From an uncultured Bacteroidales bacterium (lineage in GTDB: Bacteria > Bacteroidota > Bacteroidia > Bacteroidales > Paludibacteraceae), in assembly GCA_937886455.1 (NCBI GenBank), contig CALGCU010000173.1:1-11470 (forward strand): 11,470 nt of DNA. Direction: 5' to 3'. The position numbers were made by a program, and so were the translations under genes. Shown one piece after another: positions 7,332-11,470 of the stretch. Under the pieces are notes generated by a model. It searched no databases. It was not told the origin of the DNA and was given only the letters and a program-made list of their open reading frames with translations. Each line of letters begins with the position of its first letter. Position 1 is the first letter of the stretch.

Positions 7332-7373
7332 CGTACCAACTGCAGTTATAAGGCGGGGTTGGTACGTTTTTTT
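7332..7373 (+). terminator. Rho-independent terminator after zapA
   Basis: CGTACCAAC (7332-7340) pairs perfectly with GTTGGTACG (7358-7366), a nine-base stem with a 17-base loop, followed by seven T residues. It ends the coiled-coil/zapA transcript and separates it from rny, although no clear TAnnTTTG promoter for rny is visible in the 70 bases that follow. Confidence 0.88.
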
Positions 7374-7443
7374 ATAAGAATAAAGAAACATTGATTATTA
7401 GCGACTTATTAAATTATTAACACAAAGATAAAATATTATAATT

Positions 7444-8973
7444 ATGGGTACATGGATTATTATACTGATAGCCATCGGTGCTTTTGTAATAGGAGTGGGG
7501 GGATGTTTCCTCGTACTAAGATATGTCAGCAAGCAAACCTTGAAAGAGGCAGCCGCTGAAGCTGAAATTATCAAGAAAAACAAAATAATCGAAGCTAAAG
7601 AAAAGTTCATTGCACTAAAAGCCGAGCATGAAGCACAAGTGCAACAAGCAAACAATAAGTTACAACAACACGAGTCAAGGCTCCAACAAAGAGAGAATCA
7701 GCTTAACCAAAAACAAGGTGAATTACAACGAGCTCAGAACGAGTTGAATCAACAACGGGAAAATGTGGAGAACCAGATGGCCGTTATTGAACACAGAAAC
7801 AAAGAACTTGACAAACTTTGTAAGCAAGCTCAAGAACAATTAGAAACAATCTCAGGGTTGTCTGCTACAGAAGCCAAAGCACAACTTATCGAGAATCTAA
7901 AAGATGAGGCCAAGACTGATGCCATGTCTTATGTAAATGAGATTATGGAAGAAGCCAAAATGACCGCTAACAAAGAGGCCAAGAAAATAGTTGTACAAAC
8001 CATTCAACGAGTTGCTACAGAGGCGGCTATTGAAAACTCAGTTTCTGTGTTTCACATTGAGTCAGATGAAATAAAAGGACGTGTTATTGGTAGAGAAGGT
8101 AGAAACATCCGCGCATTAGAGGCAGCTACAGGAGTAGAAATCATTGTGGATGATACTCCGGAGGCAATTGTTCTTTCTGCTTTTGACCCCGTTAGACGTG
8201 AGATAGCCCGTTTGTCATTACATCAACTTGTTACCGATGGAAGAATACATCCGGCGCGAATAGAAGAGGTGGTGAATAAGGTGAAGAAGCAAGTGGAAGA
8301 AGAAATCATAGAAACGGGTAAACGAACTACTATTGATTTAGGAATCCACGGATTACATCCTGAACTTATTCGTATGGTGGGTAGGATGAAATATCGTTCT
8401 TCATACGGACAGAATCTGTTGCAACATGCCAGAGAGACAGCCAACTTATGTGCTATAATGGCTTCAGAGTTGGGATTGAATCCTAAAAAGGCCAAAAGAG
8501 CGGGACTTCTTCATGACATAGGTAAAGTGCCAGATGAAGAACCTGAGTTGCCACATGCTATACTTGGTATGAAATTGGCAGAGAAGTATAAAGAAAAACC
8601 CGATATATGTAATGCTATCGGTGCGCACCACGATGAGGTAGAGATGGAAAGCCTTTTGGCTCCAATTGTACAAGCGTGTGATGCTATTTCAGGTGCTCGT
8701 CCGGGAGCAAGACGTGAGATAGTGGAGGCTTATCTCAAACGTTTGAATGATTTAGAGAATTTAGCACTCTCATATCCAGGAGTAATCAAGACTTATGCTA
8801 TTCAAGCCGGACGTGAGTTGCGTGTTATTGTTGGTGCAGATAAGATAGATGATAAAGAAGCTGAATTGCTTTCATTTGATATCGCCAAGAAGATTCAAGA
8901 CGAAATGACTTATCCCGGTCAGGTTAAGATTACGGTTATTCGTGAAACGCGAGCAGTAAGTTATGCTAAATAA
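7444..8973 (+). CDS. rny: Ribonuclease Y
   Basis: This is a membrane-anchored endoribonuclease that starts mRNA decay. At 509 residues it has the normal length and the full domain order. An N-terminal transmembrane helix (about 4-27) is followed by a long Gln/Glu/Lys-rich coiled coil (about 35-195). The KH RNA-binding domain (about 205-270) has its GxxG loop as GREG (216-219). The HD phosphohydrolase domain (about 325-420) has metal-binding residues H328, H357-D358 in LLHDIGK, H395-H396 and D413. A conserved C-terminal domain ends in VKITVIRETRAVSYAK. All catalytic residues are present. It follows the zapA terminator by 70 bp. No terminator hairpin separates it from the next gene. Confidence 0.97.
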   Translation: MGTWIIILIAIGAFVIGVGGCFLVLRYVSKQTLKEAAAEAEIIKKNKIIEAKEKFIALKAEHEAQVQQANNKLQQHESRLQQRENQLNQKQGELQRAQNELNQQRENVENQMAVIEHRNKELDKLCKQAQEQLETISGLSATEAKAQLIENLKDEAKTDAMSYVNEIMEEAKMTANKEAKKIVVQTIQRVATEAAIENSVSVFHIESDEIKGRVIGREGRNIRALEAATGVEIIVDDTPEAIVLSAFDPVRREIARLSLHQLVTDGRIHPARIEEVVNKVKKQVEEEIIETGKRTTIDLGIHGLHPELIRMVGRMKYRSSYGQNLLQHARETANLCAIMASELGLNPKKAKRAGLLHDIGKVPDEEPELPHAILGMKLAEKYKEKPDICNAIGAHHDEVEMESLLAPIVQACDAISGARPGARREIVEAYLKRLNDLENLALSYPGVIKTYAIQAGRELRVIVGADKIDDKEAELLSFDIAKKIQDEMTYPGQVKITVIRETRAVSYAK

Positions 8974-9110
8974 TAAAGCAATTATGTGTGTCACTACACA
9001 TTGAGCATGTATTTGCCGTGTATTTTCAGTGCATAAGACGAGTATATGTTGTGTGTGGCATGCATTAAAGGTATAAATAAGGTTTATTAATAATAAATAT
9101 CAGGTAAAAG
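8974..9110 (+). other. rny-asd spacer
   Basis: This 137-bp gap has no credible gene and no T-tailed hairpin. The only structure noted is a six-base inverted repeat ATGTGT/ACACAT (8984-8989 and 8996-9001). No exact TAnnTTTG promoter is seen, only the near match TGTATTTG (9008-9015), so asd may be read through from rny or use a weak promoter here. Confidence 0.4.
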
Positions 9111-10121
9111 ATGAAAGTTGCAATTGTCGGAGCAAGTGGTGCTGTAGGGCAAGAGTTCTTACGCGTGTTGGAAGAACGTAATTTCCCAATCAGTGAGTTA
9201 CATTTATTTGGTTCAAGTAGAAGTGCCGGAAGGACCTATACCTTCAAGGGTGCAGAGTTGGAAGTCAAGGAACTTAAACATGGTGATATTTTTAAGGGTA
9301 TTGACCTTGTGTTTACTTCAGCCGGAGCCTCCGTGTCTAAGGAATATGCAGAAGATATCACTAAGTTTGGTGCTGTAATGATAGATAATTCAAGTGCCTT
9401 TAGAATGGATGCAGATGTACCTTTGGTGGTTCCGGAAGTGAATGCAGAGGATGCTTTAGTTCGTCCGCGAGGCATAATTGCCAACCCTAACTGTACTACT
9501 ATTCAGATGGTGGTTGCTTTGCAGGTGATTGAGAAAATCTCTCATATAAAGCAAGTACATGTTTCTACATATCAAGCTGCGAGTGGTGCCGGAGCTGCCG
9601 CTATGGATGAATTGAAGAAGCAGTATGAACAGATAGCCGCAGGCGAGCCAACCACAGTAGAGAAATTTGCCTATCAGCTGGCTTATAATCTTATTCCTCA
9701 AGTGGATGTCTTTACTGATAACGGATACACAAAAGAGGAAATGAAGATGTATAATGAGACGCGCAAGATTATGCATTCAGACATTAAGGTGAGTGCGATG
9801 TGTGTGCGTGTTCCAGCGCTTAGAGCTCACTCAGAGAGTATCTGGGTTGAGACTGAAAGTCCTATAAGCATTGCACAACTTCAGGAAGCATTTTCTTCAG
9901 CAGATGGCATTGTGTATATGGATAAGCCTGAGGAAAAAGTTTATCCTATGCCTCTTTTTCTTTCCGGTAAAGATGAAGTGTATGTAGGTAGATTGAGAAA
10001 AGATCTTACGAATGACAATGGTATTACTTTCTGGTGTGTAGGCGATCAGATTAAAAAGGGCGCTGCTCTTAATGCAGTTCAGATAGCCGAGTATTTGATT
10101 AAAGTTAAGAACATCGGGTAG
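9111..10121 (+). CDS. asd: Aspartate-semialdehyde dehydrogenase
   Basis: This enzyme reduces L-aspartyl-4-phosphate to L-aspartate-4-semialdehyde with NADPH, the branch-point step to lysine/diaminopimelate, threonine and methionine. The protein has 336 residues, as usual for the bacterial family. It begins with the NADP-binding GASGAVGQ (7-14). The active-site Cys is C128 in NPNCTTIQM, followed by TYQAASGAGAAAMDEL (153-168), which borders the active site. The family's R-x-H segment is VPALRAHSES, with R238 and H240. A GDQIKKGAALNAVQIAEYL helix closes the protein. No residue is missing. It lies 137 bp after rny on the same strand, ends at a strong bidirectional terminator, and has no other amino-acid biosynthesis gene nearby. 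Confidence 0.97.
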   Translation: MKVAIVGASGAVGQEFLRVLEERNFPISELHLFGSSRSAGRTYTFKGAELEVKELKHGDIFKGIDLVFTSAGASVSKEYAEDITKFGAVMIDNSSAFRMDADVPLVVPEVNAEDALVRPRGIIANPNCTTIQMVVALQVIEKISHIKQVHVSTYQAASGAGAAAMDELKKQYEQIAAGEPTTVEKFAYQLAYNLIPQVDVFTDNGYTKEEMKMYNETRKIMHSDIKVSAMCVRVPALRAHSESIWVETESPISIAQLQEAFSSADGIVYMDKPEEKVYPMPLFLSGKDEVYVGRLRKDLTNDNGITFWCVGDQIKKGAALNAVQIAEYLIKVKNIG

Positions 10122-10150
10122 TATTTGAGCAATTTCCCCTTTATAATAAT

Positions 10151-10182
10151 AAAAAAGTCGCCAATGTGATGGCGACTTTTTT
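10151..10182. terminator. Bidirectional rho-independent terminator
   Basis: AAAAAAGTCGCCA (10151-10163) pairs perfectly over 13 bases with TGGCGACTTTTTT (10170-10182), with the six-base loop ATGTGA. The A-run and T-run let it end both asd (+) and the convergent perR-rubrerythrin unit (-). Confidence 0.93.
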
Positions 10183-10230
10183 TGTTTTAGCACGTGTAGT
10201 GCCGTTAAGGTTTAGTGTTATGTTTTTTTG

Positions 10231-10782
10231 TTATTTCTTGAAATAACGGTTGAAGAGTCCTTGGAATCCTTGTCCGTGACGTGCTTCGTCTTTAGCCATT
10301 TCGTGTACGGTATCGTGGATAGCATCCAAGTCAAGTTCTTTAGCACGTTTAGCGATACGCATTTTGTCAGCGCATGCCCCGCTTTCAGCCATCATTCGTT
10401 TTTCCAAGTTAGTGCGTGTGTCCCATACAACATCACCTAAGAGTTCAGCAAATTTAGCGCAGTGTTCAGCTTCTTCCCATGCGTAGCGTTTGAATGCTTC
10501 TGCGATTTCAGGATATCCTTCTCTGTCAGCTTGACGGCTCATAGCGAGGTACATTCCTACTTCAGTAGCTTCTCCCATGAAGTGAGCGTTCAAGTCTTTA
10601 ATCATTTCATCGTCGCATCCTTTAGCCACACCAATTACGTGTTCAGTTACAAAAGATAATCCTTCGTCTTCTTTTAGTTCGTTGAACTTTTCACGAGGTT
10701 GTTTGCATTGTGGGCATTTTTCCGGTGCTTCAGGTCCTTCATGTACGTAACCGCATACGCTACAAATCCATTTTTTATTCAT
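10231..10782 (-). CDS. Reverse-order rubrerythrin (rubredoxin domain at N-terminus)
   Basis: This cytoplasmic non-haem di-iron peroxidase detoxifies hydrogen peroxide in anaerobes. The domain order is the reverse of classical rubrerythrin. A rubredoxin-like Fe(SCys)4 site comes first (CSVC at 7-10 and CPQC at 23-26), then a ferritin-like four-helix domain. Probable di-iron ligands are E71 and/or E74 (GEATEVGMY), the E104-x-x-H107 pair (EEAEH), E133 in MAESG, and E166-x-x-H169 (DEARH). The 183 residues match the reverse-rubrerythrin subgroup, known in clostridia and Bacteroidota to accept electrons from NAD(P)H via rubredoxin-type partners. Its start is about 30 bp downstream of perR on the same strand, which points to peroxide-inducible expression. 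A perfect inverted repeat lies in that gap. Confidence 0.93.
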   Translation of the reverse strand: MNKKWICSVCGYVHEGPEAPEKCPQCKQPREKFNELKEDEGLSFVTEHVIGVAKGCDDEMIKDLNAHFMGEATEVGMYLAMSRQADREGYPEIAEAFKRYAWEEAEHCAKFAELLGDVVWDTRTNLEKRMMAESGACADKMRIAKRAKELDLDAIHDTVHEMAKDEARHGQGFQGLFNRYFKK

Positions 10783-10793
10783 AATCGTAAAGT

Positions 10794-10808
10794 TTTATAA
10801 GTTATAAA
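10794..10808. promoter_or_regulatory. Perfect 7-1-7 inverted repeat between perR and rubrerythrin genes
   Basis: TTTATAAGTTATAAA is a perfect 15-base palindrome around a central G, in the 30-bp gap just before the rubrerythrin ATG. The 7-1-7 geometry is that of PerR/Fur boxes, but the half-site differs from the one at perR. It could be an operator or a small AT hairpin in the mRNA. Confidence 0.4.
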
Positions 10809-10812
10809 TTAA

Positions 10813-11238
10813 TTAGTTGTTGTTTTTGTTTTTACAAGAGTTGCATTGTCCATAATATGAGATTTCGACTGTTTGCACTTCCGCTCCGTTGAGTGTTGGT
10901 ATTTGAATTAGTCTTGTGTTTTTAATGGCTACATCAATAATCTTGCCACAGTCTTTGCAGATGAAGTGTGCATGAGGAGTGGTGTCGCCATCGTAATGTA
11001 CTGTTTTTTCATCCAATCGAAGACTTAATGCTAATCCTGATTGCGAGAAGTTTCGCAGTGTGTTGTAGATTGTAGTCTTCGAAAGCGTTGGCATGGAAGG
11101 GCTCAATGCTTCGTATATTTCATCTACTGTAGGATGAGTGAAATGAGTACGCAAGTATTCCAGAATGGCTATGCGTTGTAAGGACGGTTTAAAGCCGGCT
11201 TCTTGGAGTTGTGATACTATTTCGTGTGTTGCGTTCAT
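10813..11238 (-). CDS. perR: Fur-family peroxide-responsive repressor PerR
   Basis: This is a metal-dependent repressor of peroxide-defence genes, inactivated when hydrogen peroxide oxidises its metal-binding histidines. It has the N-terminal winged helix (KPSLQRIAILEYL, then TLSKTTIYNTLRNF as recognition helix) and a C-terminal dimerisation domain with structural zinc cysteines in CKDC and CNSC. Counting from the upstream ATG at 11250, the regulatory-site residues are H39, D87, H93, H95 and D106, each exactly two past Bacillus subtilis PerR H37, D85, H91, H93 and D104. Asp at the last site is the PerR signature, where Fur has Glu. Two ATGs are possible, 11250 and 11238. I prefer 11238 because the upper one lies inside a palindromic operator and the shorter N-terminus suits the family. 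It precedes rubrerythrin, so an autoregulated two-gene unit is likely. Confidence 0.9.
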   Translation of the reverse strand: MNATHEIVSQLQEAGFKPSLQRIAILEYLRTHFTHPTVDEIYEALSPSMPTLSKTTIYNTLRNFSQSGLALSLRLDEKTVHYDGDTTPHAHFICKDCGKIIDVAIKNTRLIQIPTLNGAEVQTVEISYYGQCNSCKNKNNN

Positions 11239-11240
11239 AT

Positions 11241-11255
11241 TTGTAATCATTACAA
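11241..11255. promoter_or_regulatory. Probable PerR box overlapping the perR start region
   Basis: TTGTAATCATTACAA is a perfect 7-1-7 inverted repeat. It matches the B. subtilis PerR box TTATAATNATTATAA at all but one position in each half (G for A at the third base). It lies just downstream of the putative perR promoter and covers the first possible perR ATG (11250), a good place for autorepression. Confidence 0.65.
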
Positions 11256-11269
11256 CTTTGTTTCAGTTG

Positions 11270-11301
11270 CAAAGAAAGTATCTTTTTCTCGACTGTGCAA
11301 G
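11270..11301 (-). promoter_or_regulatory. Probable promoter of the perR-rubrerythrin unit
   Basis: On the minus strand CTTG (11301-11298) is followed after 20 bases by TTTCTTTG (11277-11270), a one-base variant of TAnnTTTG. The layout equals that of the cytidine deaminase promoter. Transcription would start near 11263, so the palindrome at 11241-11255 would lie about +8 to +23. Confidence 0.45.
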
Positions 11302-11416
11302 TTCTTTAACATTATTTAACACAATAATTATTGATTTGAGTTTTTGTTTTGTTTTAAGTTACTGTTAATCAGTGTGGAGTGGTGTAGTGTGGTGTTTGTT
11401 TTGGGTAAGGTGTGTA
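11302..11416. other. Non-coding stretch upstream of perR
   Basis: No credible gene is seen. The segment is AT-rich up to about 11365, then unusually rich in G and T (runs of GTG/GTGT at 11372-11416), before the repeat at the window edge. Confidence 0.4.
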
Positions 11417-11470
11417 TTAGGACGCTCACGATGTGAGCTACAGGACGGCGGAGCCTACAGGACGTTCGTT
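11417..11470. repeat. Palindromic mosaic intergenic repeat, running off the window
   Basis: The core GGACG recurs at 11420, 11443 and 11460; the last two lie within identical CTACAGGACG ten-mers (11438-11447 and 11455-11464). Between cores lie different small palindromes: GCTCAC-GAT-GTGAGC (11424-11438) and GGC-GGA-GCC (11447-11455). Thus a constant linker alternates with variable hairpins, unlike CRISPR, whose repeats are longer and spacers are not palindromic. The array is cut by the window end. Confidence 0.65.

Noticed and set aside
8984..9001. ATGTGT/ACACAT hairpin downstream of rny as a terminator
   Set aside because: It has a six-base stem, low GC and no T-tract after it, so it does not look like a rho-independent terminator.
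11417..11470. CRISPR array
   Set aside because: The shared units are only about 10 bases, the spacing is irregular (23 and 17), the intervening pieces are self-complementary, and no cas gene is near.
1..11470. A complete mobile element, defence system or other new multi-gene system
   Set aside because: No transposase, integrase, tRNA attachment site, restriction or toxin-antitoxin gene is seen. Apart from the polysaccharide locus end, the genes are common core functions of Bacteroidales.

Overview
The window reads as chromosome of a member of the Bacteroidales (Bacteroidota), gut or oral Bacteroides/Prevotella-like; the genus cannot be fixed from sequence alone. The reasons are several promoters of the Bacteroidota type (TTTG or TTG near -33 and TAnnTTTG near -7), weak or absent Shine-Dalgarno sequences, the gene content (M13 lipoprotein peptidase, START-like protein beside cytidine deaminase, ZapA beside RNase Y, reverse-order rubrerythrin beside PerR), and a moderately AT-rich composition.

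Bases 1-3092 (+ strand) are the 3' end of a surface-polysaccharide locus. It holds the tail of a probable LicD-family protein, a complete UDP-galactopyranose mutase (glf), a family 2 glycosyltransferase, and a less familiar glycosyltransferase-like protein. It ends in a short remnant of an acyltransferase-3 gene that stops after about 30 codons. Together these suggest a galactofuranose-containing, possibly phospho-decorated, glycan. A bidirectional hairpin terminator near 3345 closes the locus.

Bases 3384-5423 (- strand) encode a large M13 (neprilysin/PepO-like) zinc metallopeptidase lipoprotein. A 290-bp divergent region carries one good promoter for it and one for the genes on its other side: cytidine deaminase and a START-like/SRPBCC protein (5714-6600, + strand).

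Bases 6718-7310 hold a two-gene unit: a small coiled-coil protein followed 2 bp later by the cell-division protein ZapA, then a strong terminator. Ribonuclease Y (7444-8973) and aspartate-semialdehyde dehydrogenase (9111-10121) follow, closed by a second bidirectional terminator near 10167.

Bases 10231-11250 (- strand) form a peroxide-stress unit: perR, then 30 bp or so downstream a reverse-order rubrerythrin. A perfect 7-1-7 inverted repeat resembling a PerR box overlaps the first possible perR start codon, and a second perfect 7-1-7 repeat lies between the two genes. The last ~55 bases begin a palindromic, mosaic intergenic repeat that runs off the window.

Most of the window is ordinary core genome. 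I see no convincing evidence of a new defence, mobile or biosynthetic system. The observations most worth a second look are the perR operator overlap, the right-edge repeat, the acyltransferase remnant and the uncharacterised glycosyltransferase-like protein.
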